Below are positions 17,682-26,398 of a DNA stretch of 64,000 nt, one piece after another. Source of the stretch: Streptomyces platensis (GTDB lineage: Bacteria; Actinomycetota; Actinomycetes; Streptomycetales; Streptomycetaceae); the NCBI RefSeq assembly GCF_008704855.1, contig NZ_CP023691.1, forward strand, positions 7,564,001 to 7,628,000, in the 5' to 3' direction. Below the pieces are notes generated by a model. It was given only the letters and a program-made list of their open reading frames with translations, was not told the DNA's origin and did not search any database. The first letter of the stretch is position 1, and every line of letters begins with the position of its first letter. The translations under genes were made by a program, and so were the position numbers.

Positions 17682-18311
17682 ATGCAACCTGAAAGGGAAA
17701 TCGTGAACACGGAGAAGATCGCCGCTCGCCGCCTCTCGCTGGAAGAGGTGACGAAGCTCGGCGTGAAAGACAGGCTCTTCATTTCCGCTGACACGGCAGA
17801 ACTCAAGCTTCCCGACTGCTATGTCCCTGCTTTTCTGACCAAGTCCGGTGAGGATTTCGAGGGCGGCTCCATCACGGCGAGAACCGTATTCCAGGAAGAG
17901 GTCTCCTGGCTTCCCGACGACGAGAATGAAGCCGGAATCTACTTGGCCGACGAGAACGGCTCCGCGACCATCGAGGTCCTCCAGTCCGCCGGTGTCGTGC
18001 TGGACCTGGCGCTCTTCGTCCCTAGTGGGGACAAGGGGGCTCTCACGGCCCTTTATGCTGCGGCCCGGCAGGCCTTCGGCGCCGACGTCGTGCAGATCTG
18101 GCGCCAGGGCCTCAAGGAGGTTCCCGACGTGAAGGTCGACATCTTCGAGGAGCAGATTCCCCGGGGGCGCAAGGGGAGCGACAGCCCCAAGCGTGACCGT
18201 CGCGCGATCGACACCTACCCCACCCGTGCGGACTTCATCGAGTTCTCCGCGGGGTGGAAGCCGGTCGTTGAGATTCACCGGCCGATTGTTGACGACACCC
18301 CGACCATCTGA
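17682..18311 (+). CDS. Hypothetical protein
   Basis: A 209-residue acidic soluble protein with no signal peptide or membrane helix and no family I recognise. Codon use is normal for Streptomyces but GC is a little lower than in neighbouring genes. The ATG at 17682 has an excellent ribosome site (cggagggac, 4 nt spacing), which favours it over a GTG at 17703. It lies alone between two ISAs1 transposase remnants and inside the inferred island, so it may be a cargo gene. Confidence 0.75.
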   Translation: MQPEREIVNTEKIAARRLSLEEVTKLGVKDRLFISADTAELKLPDCYVPAFLTKSGEDFEGGSITARTVFQEEVSWLPDDENEAGIYLADENGSATIEVLQSAGVVLDLALFVPSGDKGALTALYAAARQAFGADVVQIWRQGLKEVPDVKVDIFEEQIPRGRKGSDSPKRDRRAIDTYPTRADFIEFSAGWKPVVEIHRPIVDDTPTI

Positions 18312-18539
18312 GGCGGCGTTACCTCTCGGTCTCGGCCTGAGAGGACGCCGAGAACGCATGCGCCGGCCCCGGTCGACCCCTGAGCGGCCCAGGGAGCCGT
18401 CGGAAAATACTCACGAACGCTGAAGCGCCGTTCCATTCGATGACCTCGCGAGACAGCCCGCCTGACCGAGATCAAGCCTGAAGTTATTCTGCGACAGCTC
18501 TCAGGGCTTCGGTGTAGTCGAGTGAGGTCCGCTTCGTGC
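18312..18539. other. Short gap
   Basis: No gene or clear regulatory structure was seen between the hypothetical gene and the second transposase remnant. Confidence 0.4.
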
Positions 18540-18668
18540 TCAGATGAGGCCGAGGAGCGTGAGGGGGCGGCGGGCGTCACGCGCATTGCGGCGACGGCCG
18601 GAAACGATGTTCTTCGCGCCGTTCAGTCGCAGGGCGCCGACCGCGAGGTTGCGCCAGGTCGCCATAGC
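18540..18668 (-). pseudogene. ISAs1-family transposase, C-terminal remnant
   Basis: The minus strand reads MATWRNLAVGALRLNGAKNI then VSGRRRNARDARRPLTLLGLI and stop. This is the diagnostic C-terminus of ISAs1 transposases (MATLRNLAI..LLRL.G..NIA...RH.ARD..R.L.LL). Its position to the right of the N-terminal piece, on the same strand, shows the two remnants are not simply two ends of one element. Confidence 0.8.
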
Positions 18669-18783
18669 GCGGGGTGCGCGTCGGGGTTACGGGTACGGGC
18701 CGGAGCAGCCGCCGAGGCTCCGCAACGTCGGGGGCGTACCTAAAGGTGCCCAGCTGACTCTGACGCGTTGGTCAGCTGAGACA

Positions 18784-18881
18784 GGTGTCACCGAGTATCG
18801 TGCGGGTTGCCTTAACGGAGCTTCGCGGACACCAACGTCGACAACCCGAACCGCCAGGTTCGGTTGAGCTTCCTCGGCTGA
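18784..18881 (+). repeat. yjbQ 3'-end repeat, copy C
   Basis: It matches copy B over about 95 bp with several substitutions (tcaccgagtatcgtgcgggt start, then the yjbQ-tail core gacaccaacgtcgacaaccc at 18828-18847). Copy C ends cggctgaccaag, closer to the real yjbQ stop context (cgctgaccaag) than copy B. Confidence 0.85.
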
Positions 18882-19163
18882 CCAAGAACGCAAGGGCTCC
18901 CGCTGCGGTAGTTGGCCCCGTCGCCGTTCTGCGTCAGCCCTTGCGCTTCCCACCAGCGCCGAGCGTGTTTCGCGTCCTCGATGTTCCTCGATGTTTCACC
19001 AACCGGGTATGCGCCCACGTTCCTCAGCGTGGAGCGGGGGAGGCGCCGCGCCCCCTCGGGTCCACGACTGGCGCAGACACCACCCCTGGCATGGCCTGTG
19101 CGATGCCCGGTGCGGCTGCCAGGCTGGGCGGACAACGGTTCCCTAGACCTCTGGAGCGGAAAC
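18882..19163. other. Leader region of the NRPS locus
   Basis: Upstream of the condensation protein. A minus-strand frame (about 18870-19030) reads NIEDAKHARRWWEAQGLTQN and looks protein-like, but it has no start and no family I know; it may be an eroded gene. No promoter can be assigned with confidence. Confidence 0.35.
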
Positions 19164-20456
19164 GTGCAATCCCCTTTGACCGCGGGGCAACTGGAGATCT
19201 GGATATCGCAGGTGCTCGAACCGAGCAGCCCGGTCTACAACGTGGGTGACTACTACGAGATCACCGGCGCCGTCGATGCGAAGCTCCTCGAAGCGGCCGC
19301 CCGCACCGCCGTGGACGAAGCAGGATCGCTCGGCGCACGGTTCCTCGTCGCCACCGACGGTACGCCCTACCAGGAACTGGGGCCCGCGGAATGGTCGTTC
19401 GAGGTCCTCGACATGAGTGAACGGCCCGACCCCGACGCGGAGGCGGTGGCCTGGATGCGTGCCGAGATGGCCCGCCCGGTCGACCTGACCTGCGGTTCTC
19501 TGCTGGCCGGTGCGCTGATCAAGGTGTCGGGGGACCGCCACTTCTGGTATCGCCGTTTCCACCACATCATCACGGACGGCCATGGAACTGCCGCCGTTGC
19601 CCGCAGGACCGCGGCCCTCTACCACTCGATGCACACCGGTTCCCCTTGCGAACCCAACCCCTTCGCGCCGGTCACGGCCGCCGTCGAGCACGACCGCGCC
19701 TACCGGGCCGGCCGGATGTATGCGGCCGACCGGGAGTTCTGGGAGAAGGTCGCGCTCGACTGGCCGGCCACCGGCCGGCTCCGGGCGGACGCTCCGCCCG
19801 CACCTGTCACCTTGCAGTACAGCCACCATCTGCCACGGCAGGTGGTCGACGCCGTCCGAGCCCAGAGCGAGCGGCTGGAGGTGTCCACCGCGCGCTTCCT
19901 GATCACCGCCGCCGCCCTCTATCTGTGGCAGGTCACCGGCGCCGACGAGGTGACCTTCGGCTGCTCCGCGACGAGCCGGCCCACCCGCCTGCTGCGCAAT
20001 GTCGTCGCCCCGATGGCGAACCTCCTGCCGTTCCGGGTGCTCGTGGAGCCGGAGCGGTCGGTGACCGACACCTTCCGGCGGACGGACCGCCAGATCGGGC
20101 AGGCGCTGCGCCACCACCGGTACCGCTACGAGGAGTTCCGGCGCACGCTCGCCGCGGGCCCGGAGCAGCACAGCGTCGGACCGGTGGTCAATATCGTCAA
20201 CTTCGACCGCGATCTGCGCTTCGGACCGGCCACCGGCGTGGTGCGCACCCTGGTCACCGGGCCCATCCCGGACCTCGGCCTGTACTTCGACGTGCACTCC
20301 GAGCACGCCGGCACCAGCGTGTGCGTGGAAGCGAACCCCGCCAACTACACGGCGGAGGAGGCAGCCCGGCACGCCGAGGGCCTCGGCGGGCTGGTACGCG
20401 AACTGGCCGGGGTGGATCCGGGCCTCCCCGTACGAGCCCTGGGCCGGCCCCGGTGA
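19164..20456 (+). CDS. Free-standing NRPS condensation-domain protein
   Basis: A 430-residue protein that is one condensation (C) domain and nothing else. It begins with the C1-type SPLTAGQLEIWISQ, carries the catalytic HHIITDG (HHxxxDG intact, near residue 139), and later has VGPVVNIVNF. C domains form the peptide bond between carrier-bound substrates, so this one must act in trans on a separate carrier protein. The start is GTG at 19164 after ggagcgga; the longer upstream frame crosses non-coding DNA. It ends 19 nt from the convergent LuxR-type regulator. Its separation from any PCP or A domain is unusual. Confidence 0.9.
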   Translation: MQSPLTAGQLEIWISQVLEPSSPVYNVGDYYEITGAVDAKLLEAAARTAVDEAGSLGARFLVATDGTPYQELGPAEWSFEVLDMSERPDPDAEAVAWMRAEMARPVDLTCGSLLAGALIKVSGDRHFWYRRFHHIITDGHGTAAVARRTAALYHSMHTGSPCEPNPFAPVTAAVEHDRAYRAGRMYAADREFWEKVALDWPATGRLRADAPPAPVTLQYSHHLPRQVVDAVRAQSERLEVSTARFLITAAALYLWQVTGADEVTFGCSATSRPTRLLRNVVAPMANLLPFRVLVEPERSVTDTFRRTDRQIGQALRHHRYRYEEFRRTLAAGPEQHSVGPVVNIVNFDRDLRFGPATGVVRTLVTGPIPDLGLYFDVHSEHAGTSVCVEANPANYTAEEAARHAEGLGGLVRELAGVDPGLPVRALGRPR

Positions 20457-20475
20457 CGTGCGGGCGGCTTCCGGC

Positions 20476-21492
20476 TCACTCCTGGTCCCGCGCGGCGGCG
20501 TGCAGCCGCCCCAGCACATACCCGGCCTGGAACCGGCTCTTCGCACCGACCGCCTTCATGATTTCCGAGGCGTGGCGCTGACAGCTGCGCACGGACATCC
20601 CCAGGCGCCGCGCGATCGACTTGTCCTCCAACCCCTCCGACAGCATGGCGACGATCGACTCCTGGATCTCGCCGGAGATCCGGACGGCCGCGGCCGAGTC
20701 GAAGCTGACCGGGAAGAGCGAGGCATCGCGCCACAGGCAGTCGAAGAACACCCGTATGTAGTGGACGATATGCGGCTCGCGCACCAGCAGGGCCGCCTCC
20801 GGGTCGTCCCGCAGCCCCAGCAGGGCCACGCGGTGGTCGAAGACCAGCAGCCGGCACAGGCCGTCGGTCCGCGTCCGCACCTGCGCTCCGAGGTGCATCA
20901 CGCGCCGGACGTGGTCGACCGTCGGCTGGTCGTAGCGGGCGGGATGCTGGTAAAGGGTGCGCATCCGGACGCCGCGCGTGAGCATCTGCCGGTCCCGCTC
21001 ATCCGCCTCCTGGAGTGCGCGGGCGGAACGGGCACCACCCGGCTGGGCGGTGAGCACCTCCTGCCGGGCGCCGATCGTCAACTCGTCGATGGTCTCCTGG
21101 ACGGTCCTCAGGTCGGTGAGCAGCTCGATCGGCTCGGCGTCCGAACGACGCGCCCGCCCCGACTCGTAGGCAGGGAGCAGCGAGGCGAACGTCTCCCGGA
21201 GGCGCTCGATCTCCTCGTAGCGCTCCCGCACATGGCGCTCCAAGGGACGCAGCAACCGGTCTGCGGCGGTCCGGGGCGGCACCACGGTCAAGCGGCCGGC
21301 CTCTCCTTCGGCGCGGCAGAGTAATCGCATTTCCACGAGCTCTTTCACCGCTCGTTCCACGTCCGCGCTGTCCAGTCCCACGACGGTGAGTTCCTCGATG
21401 CTGCATACGGCGCGCTGTGCGGCGTAGCCGAATACGAGCGATGCTTCCTCGCTGAGCTCAATTCGTCCCGGTGGTTCTGACGTATTCATCAT
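20476..21492 (-). CDS. LuxR/TrmB-type transcriptional regulator, TTA codon
   Basis: A 338-residue regulator. An N-terminal winged-helix-like region (about 10-70) is followed by a helical linker, a PLD-like or sugar-sensing middle region and a C-terminal LuxR-type helix-turn-helix (LSEGLEDKSIARRLGMSVRS). This layout is common for pathway-specific regulators in Streptomyces clusters. Codon 57 is TTA (21322-21324), so translation should need the bldA tRNA. It is divergent from the MFS gene across 94 nt, which suggests control of that promoter. The start may be either of two adjacent ATG codons. Confidence 0.88.
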   Translation of the reverse strand: MMNTSEPPGRIELSEEASLVFGYAAQRAVCSIEELTVVGLDSADVERAVKELVEMRLLCRAEGEAGRLTVVPPRTAADRLLRPLERHVRERYEEIERLRETFASLLPAYESGRARRSDAEPIELLTDLRTVQETIDELTIGARQEVLTAQPGGARSARALQEADERDRQMLTRGVRMRTLYQHPARYDQPTVDHVRRVMHLGAQVRTRTDGLCRLLVFDHRVALLGLRDDPEAALLVREPHIVHYIRVFFDCLWRDASLFPVSFDSAAAVRISGEIQESIVAMLSEGLEDKSIARRLGMSVRSCQRHASEIMKAVGAKSRFQAGYVLGRLHAAARDQE

Positions 21493-21586
21493 CCCTCAGC
21501 CCCATCAGAGATATCCCCCGATCGGAAGGCACGCTAGACATGCTTGATCAACAGCCAGTCAACATGGAGCAGACGGGCGCCTCCCC

Positions 21587-22876
21587 GTGCCGGTGAAGAC
21601 CGGGCACCTGGCGGCACGCACTGCGGGCGGCGGACTGTTACGCCGCCACCGGGATTTCCGGCAGCTGTGGTTCGGGGAGACCGCGGGCAAGTTCGGCGTG
21701 TCCGTCACGGGTGTACTGCTGCCGCTGGCCGCCGTCTCCGTGCTGCATGCCGGAACCTTCGCGGTGAGCCTGCTCAACGTCGCGACGTGGCTGCCCTGGC
21801 TCGTCATCGGGCTGCCCGCCGGAGTCTGGGTGGACCGGCTGCGCCGCCGCACGGTCATGCTGGTCTGCGACGCCGTCTCGTGCGCCCTGTTCCTGAGCGT
21901 GCCGGTTGCCGCATGGTGCGGTGTACTCGGCATCGGTCAGCTGCTGCTGGTCGCCCTGCTGGTGGGCTCGGCGGCCGTCTTCTTCCAGACCGCGTACACC
22001 GCCTACCTCCCCACCCTGCTCAGCTCCCCGGACCAGGCCGAGGGCAACGCGAAGCTGCACGGAAGCGCCGCCGCGGCGCAGATCGCCGGTGTGGGATCCG
22101 GAGGTCTGATTGCACAGGCCGCCGGTGCGGTCGACGGCATGCTGACCAACGCGGCGACCTTCCTCGTCTCCTTCCTGTGCATAGGCCGCATCCGCCACCG
22201 CGAGCCGCCGGCAGCGGGCTCCCGGTCGGGGCGCCGCCCGCCGCTGCTCGGGGACTTACGGGAGGGGGTGCGGCTGGTCGCCCGTGATCCGTACCTGCGC
22301 AGCCTCACGCTCTTCGGAGGCGCCTCGAATCTCGCCCTGGGAGGCTGCCAGGCCCTGCTCGTCGTCTTCCTGGCGCGGGACATCGGCCTGTCCTCCGGCG
22401 CGGTGGGGGCGCTGGTGGGCCTCGGCGGCGCAGGGGGAGTCCTGGGCGCGTTGCTGGTGCGCCGGGGCGCGGCCCGGCTCGGTACCGCTCGGGCCCTGCT
22501 GCTGTTCGAGCTGGGCGTGCCCGCACTCGCCCCGCTGATGGCGCTCACCCGAGACGGCGCCGGACTGGCGTTCTTCGTCGTCGGCTACGGCGCTGCCGCG
22601 CTCGGCGTGGTGGCGGGAAACATCATCAAGGCAGGCTTCATCCAAGGGTATTGCCCCTCCGGTGTGCTCGGCAGGGTGACTGCCTGCTCGGCGTTCGTCA
22701 ACTACGGAACTCTGCCGCTGGGCGCGCTCCTCGCGGGTGGCCTCGGCACGCTGTGGGGGGTGCGGCCGACGATGTGGCTGCTGACCGCAGCCATGCCGCT
22801 GGCGGCGTTGATCCTGTGGTGGTCCCCGATCCGCGCCCGTCGCGACCTGCCCGCGCGCGAGGCCGACCCGAGCTGA
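21587..22876 (+). CDS. MFS transporter, probable peptide exporter, two TTA codons
   Basis: A 429-residue major facilitator of the MFS_3/enterobactin-exporter type with about 12 hydrophobic helices and the loop motif WVDRLRRRTVMLVCD between helices 2 and 3. It probably exports the NRPS product. Codons 18 (21638-21640) and 224 (22256-22258) are TTA, so expression should depend on bldA. The ORF starts with GTG at 21587; a second in-frame GTG follows two codons later, and the only nearby upstream ATG runs into a stop. It is divergent from the LuxR regulator. Confidence 0.88.
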   Translation: MPVKTGHLAARTAGGGLLRRHRDFRQLWFGETAGKFGVSVTGVLLPLAAVSVLHAGTFAVSLLNVATWLPWLVIGLPAGVWVDRLRRRTVMLVCDAVSCALFLSVPVAAWCGVLGIGQLLLVALLVGSAAVFFQTAYTAYLPTLLSSPDQAEGNAKLHGSAAAAQIAGVGSGGLIAQAAGAVDGMLTNAATFLVSFLCIGRIRHREPPAAGSRSGRRPPLLGDLREGVRLVARDPYLRSLTLFGGASNLALGGCQALLVVFLARDIGLSSGAVGALVGLGGAGGVLGALLVRRGAARLGTARALLLFELGVPALAPLMALTRDGAGLAFFVVGYGAAALGVVAGNIIKAGFIQGYCPSGVLGRVTACSAFVNYGTLPLGALLAGGLGTLWGVRPTMWLLTAAMPLAALILWWSPIRARRDLPAREADPS

Positions 22877-23256
22877 GCGGATGACGGCCGGGCCCCTTGT
22901 CCGCGCCCGTCCGCGCCCGCCCGGACCCCTCCGCGCCGTACTGACGGGCGTCGGGCGCTCCGGCCCCGCAACCACGGGTGCCCCTTTTGTCCCCTCTCCT
23001 TTATGCGACAGGCATGAACACCATCCCCGAATGCTCTTGGTGCACGTCTTTCCCGATGACAACGTGAAACGCGTCGGCACGGCCGGAAAGAGCGACTGGC
23101 ACCCGCGGCCGGAGCAATTCTGCAGCGCATTTCGGCAGAACGTCCTGCGCGCGGTACGCGGGACGGGCCGAGCCGAGTGCGGTGCCGATTCGACGTACCG
23201 CGCCGATTCCTCCCGCGGAACCGTCCGCACCTTCCCCATGACGTGAAAGGAATTCC
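22877..23256. promoter_or_regulatory. Probable promoter region for the biosynthetic operon
   Basis: About 380 nt without a convincing gene between the exporter and a tiny ORF with a good ribosome site. It contains a locally AT-richer patch (tcctttatgcgacaggcatg, about 22998-23017). It is the natural place for the promoter that drives the oxygenase through the large synthetase, all of which run in the same direction. Confidence 0.45.
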
Positions 23257-23331
23257 ATGTCCCCGCTCCCCGGCCCCGCGCAGAACATGCGCCACCCGTC
23301 CGAGATCCGGAACGACACCGGATGGGGGTGA
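23257..23331 (+). CDS. Possible 24-residue leader peptide upstream of the oxygenase
   Basis: ATG at 23257 preceded by gtgaaaggaattcc, a strong ribosome site at ideal spacing. The frame encodes MSPLPGPAQNMRHPSEIRND plus TGWG and ends at TGA 23331. The stop overlaps a small GC hairpin (ggggg at 23324-23328 with ccccc at 23335-23339). The next gene starts 61 nt later. It could be a regulatory upstream ORF or a chance frame. No similarity is known to me. Confidence 0.35.
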   Translation: MSPLPGPAQNMRHPSEIRNDTGWG

Positions 23332-23392
23332 CCTCCCCCGAGCAGCGTCCGAGGACATCCGTCAGCAACGACATGAGAGGCAGCGCACAACC

Positions 23393-24427
23393 ATGAGCTC
23401 TTCCCGGTCCGCCACCGCGGGACCCCCCGCCTGGACCCTCGAACCCGGTAAGCCGGCGATGGCACACGTCCCCCGCTTCACCGACGCCGCCGAAGCAGTT
23501 GAGTGGCTCGGATCGGTCCACGCGGAGCTGCGCACCGCCCTGCACCGGCACGGTGCGGTGTACCTGCGGGGCCTCCCGGTCCGCGACGTCGAGGACTTCG
23601 CGAAGGTACGCGATGTCCTGGTGCCCCGCCGCACTCCCTACCGTGAGAAGGCCACCCCCCGCAGCAGCTACGGGAACGACGTCTACTCCTCCACCGACCT
23701 CCCGCCCAACCAGCCGATCCGTATGCACAACGAGAACAGCTACACACTGACCTACCCCGGTCTGCTGCTCTTCTCCTGCCTGACGGCACCGGAGGAGGGC
23801 GGCGCGACACCGGTCGCCGACTGCCGCGAAGTGCTCCGCCGGATACCTTCCGCGCTCGTGCAGCGGATGCGCTCGGCCGGCTGGTTGCTGACCCGCAACT
23901 ACTCCGAGCACATCTCTCTGGACTGGCGCACCGCATTCGCCGCCGACACCCGGGAGCAGACCGAGAAGTACTGCGCGGACAACCTCATCTCCTGTGAATG
24001 GGACGCCTCGGGCGTACTGCGTACCCGGCAACTGCGGCCCGGGATCATCCGGCATCCGCAGACGGGGGAGGAGGTCTGGTTCAACCACATGGCTTTCTGG
24101 AACTCCTGGTCGCTGGACGAGGAGATCCGGGAGGCGCTGCTGGACGAATTCGGGCCGGACGGCCTGCCCTTCGAGACCGGCCTCGGCGACGGCGTGCCGC
24201 TGACGCGCGACGAACTCGACGCCATCAACGCCGCATACGAGGGTGCGACGGTGCGCGAGGCCTGGCAGCCGGGCGATGTGCTGCTCGTCGACAACGTGCT
24301 GGCCACCCATGGCCGCGACCCCTTCCGCGGCGACCGCCGCATCGTCGTCGCGATGGGCGAACCCATCGCCCTCGCGGACTGCCGGCCCACCGTGCCGCCC
24401 GCCCCGGGAGAGGAGCGGGCAGCATGA
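23393..24427 (+). CDS. TauD/SyrP-like Fe(II)/2-oxoglutarate dioxygenase
   Basis: A 344-residue TauD/TfdA-fold oxygenase. MHNENSYT supplies the His and the acidic iron ligand of the HxD/E...H facial triad, and ATHGRDPFRGDRR supplies the distal His and the 2-oxoglutarate-binding Arg. SyrP-like members of NRPS clusters hydroxylate the beta carbon of an amino acid tethered to a PCP. The stop overlaps the A-PCP start by 4 nt (ATGA), so it probably works on the residue loaded by that protein. The ATG at 23393 has a gagagg site and begins the family's normal N-terminus. Confidence 0.88.
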   Translation: MSSSRSATAGPPAWTLEPGKPAMAHVPRFTDAAEAVEWLGSVHAELRTALHRHGAVYLRGLPVRDVEDFAKVRDVLVPRRTPYREKATPRSSYGNDVYSSTDLPPNQPIRMHNENSYTLTYPGLLLFSCLTAPEEGGATPVADCREVLRRIPSALVQRMRSAGWLLTRNYSEHISLDWRTAFAADTREQTEKYCADNLISCEWDASGVLRTRQLRPGIIRHPQTGEEVWFNHMAFWNSWSLDEEIREALLDEFGPDGLPFETGLGDGVPLTRDELDAINAAYEGATVREAWQPGDVLLVDNVLATHGRDPFRGDRRIVVAMGEPIALADCRPTVPPAPGEERAA

Positions 24428-26247
24428 CCGACCTCCTCGACAATCGCCCTCACAGCGCACCGGACCACGCCGTCGATCTGCTGACCCGTTTCCAGCAGGC
24501 CGTCTCGGCGACCCCGGACCGCATCGCGGTCAGCCACCGTGGTGCGCTCACCTTCGCCGAACTCGACCGGCACACCGCCCATTTGGCGGGAGTGCTGGCC
24601 GGCCACGGCGCCGCACCCGGCCGGCGGATCGGGATCAGCCTGCCCCGGGGCACCGACCTCGTCGTCGCGCTGCTCGCCGTCTGGCGGACCGGCGCCGCCT
24701 ACGTACCGCTCGACCCCGCCTATCCGCAGGAACGCCTGCATGCGATGGTGCGTGACGCGGGCATCGACGTGGTGCTGACCGGGGGAAGCGACGGCCCGGT
24801 GTGGCCGGAAGGTGTCCGCACCCTTCCGGTCGCACCCCCTCCGGAGGCCCCGGCCCCGGAGCACACTCCGGCTCCGCCCGTACCGGTCTCCGCTCGGACC
24901 CCGGCGTACGTCATCTACACCTCCGGCTCGACGGGCGTACCGAAGGGCGTCGAAACCACCCGGGGCGCGGTGGCGGCACTGGTCACCGGGCTGGAGGAGG
25001 CGGGCTTCTACGACCCTGGGCACCGGGTCGTCGCATGGAACGCCAGCGTTTCCTTCGACGCCTCGGTCCAGCAATGGGCACGGGTGTGCCGGGGCGACAC
25101 CGTGGTCGTCCTGGGGGAGGCGGAGCGCACCGATCCGGCCCTGCTGGGGGCAGTCCTGGACGAGCACGGGGTGCACGACCTCGACCTGACCCCCTCGCAC
25201 TGGCCGCTGCTCCGCGACGACCTGCTCGTACGCGCCGCCGAGGGGCGACGGCTCCGGCTGTTCATGGGCGGCGAGGCGGTACCGGAGGGCACCTGGCGGG
25301 AGCTGGCGGCCGCACACGACGCCCGGCGCCTCGAAGCGGTCAACCTCTACGGCCCCACCGAGTGCACGGTGGACGCCACCGCTGCCTGGATCGAGGACTT
25401 CGCTCCGCACATCGGACGTCCCCTGCCGGGAGTCCGCTGCCACGTCCTCGACGCCGCGCTGCGGCCGGTGCCGTTCGGCGAGGAGGGCGAGCTCTACCTC
25501 GCCGGTCGGCAGCTGGCCGTCGGCTATGTGAACCGGCCCGCGCTCACCGCCACGCGGTTCGTCGCCGACCCGTTCGCCGCCGACGGCACGCGGATGTACC
25601 GCACCGGAGACCTGGTGCGCCGGCGCCCCGACAACTCCCTGGAATACCGGGGACGCAGCGACCGTCAGGTCAAACTCCGCGGTCACCGTGTGGAGTTGGG
25701 CGATATCGAGGCCGCGCTGACCACCCATCCGGGTGTGGCGGCCGCCGTGGTCACCCTGCACAGCGGCACCGCCGTCGGCGAACAGCTCGCCGCGTACTAC
25801 GTGGCGGCGACAGGTGCCGCGGGCGACGCGTCTGCCACCGGCACCCCCACTCCCGACACGCTGCGCGCCCATCTGGCCGCCGCTCTGCCGCAGTTCATGC
25901 GCCCGACCGCATACCTCCCACTCGACGCGATGCCGCTGACCGTGAACGGCAAGGTCGACCTCACCGCCCTGCCCGCGCCCGAACCGGCCACGGCGGACCT
26001 GGACAACGCTCCGGAGAGCGAGGCCGAGACGCTGATAGCGGCCGTATGGTCCGAAGTACTCGGCCGTGAGCACATCAGGGCCGATGACGACTTCTTCGCC
26101 ATGGGCGGCCATTCGCTGATCGCCCTGCGTGTCGTGGCCCGGCTGAAGAAGCAGCTGGGGGTCGTGATGTCGGCCCGTGAGGTCTACCAGCATCCACGGC
26201 TCAGGGACCTGGCGCGGCACGTCGAGAGCCTGCGCGCCGACCGCTGA
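24424..26247 (+). CDS. NRPS loading protein, adenylation-PCP
   Basis: A 607-residue di-domain. The A domain (about 20-515) has the P-loop-like YTSGSTGVPKG, NLYGPTEC, MYRTGDLVRR and the terminal catalytic Lys in VNGKVDL. The PCP (about 525-600) has the phosphopantetheine Ser in MGGHSLIAL. Hand alignment to GrsA gives a specificity code of about D-A-Q-L-F-G-L-V-D, resembling some Gln/Glu codes (D at the last variable position), but this is tentative. There is no C or TE domain, so it delivers its residue in trans. It is coupled by a 4-nt overlap to the oxygenase. Confidence 0.92.
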   Translation: MTDLLDNRPHSAPDHAVDLLTRFQQAVSATPDRIAVSHRGALTFAELDRHTAHLAGVLAGHGAAPGRRIGISLPRGTDLVVALLAVWRTGAAYVPLDPAYPQERLHAMVRDAGIDVVLTGGSDGPVWPEGVRTLPVAPPPEAPAPEHTPAPPVPVSARTPAYVIYTSGSTGVPKGVETTRGAVAALVTGLEEAGFYDPGHRVVAWNASVSFDASVQQWARVCRGDTVVVLGEAERTDPALLGAVLDEHGVHDLDLTPSHWPLLRDDLLVRAAEGRRLRLFMGGEAVPEGTWRELAAAHDARRLEAVNLYGPTECTVDATAAWIEDFAPHIGRPLPGVRCHVLDAALRPVPFGEEGELYLAGRQLAVGYVNRPALTATRFVADPFAADGTRMYRTGDLVRRRPDNSLEYRGRSDRQVKLRGHRVELGDIEAALTTHPGVAAAVVTLHSGTAVGEQLAAYYVAATGAAGDASATGTPTPDTLRAHLAAALPQFMRPTAYLPLDAMPLTVNGKVDLTALPAPEPATADLDNAPESEAETLIAAVWSEVLGREHIRADDDFFAMGGHSLIALRVVARLKKQLGVVMSAREVYQHPRLRDLARHVESLRADR

Positions 26248-26398
26248 CGGGCCGACATCCGCCTCCCGCGATCACCGCGCACCTTCTGCATCACCGTCAC
26301 TGCGCCGCCCGCGCGGATACCGCGATCCGTCACCGCAGAGACGCAGCAGAGACGCCGAAGAGACAAAAGACCCCCACACAGACAGGGAGAGGGCCACG

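Noticed and set aside
18812..19135. Minus-strand frame containing NIEDAKHARRWWEAQGL
   Set aside because: The middle looks protein-like, but the frame lacks a start, crosses copy C of the yjbQ repeat and has no family I know. Kept only as a remark in the gap entry.
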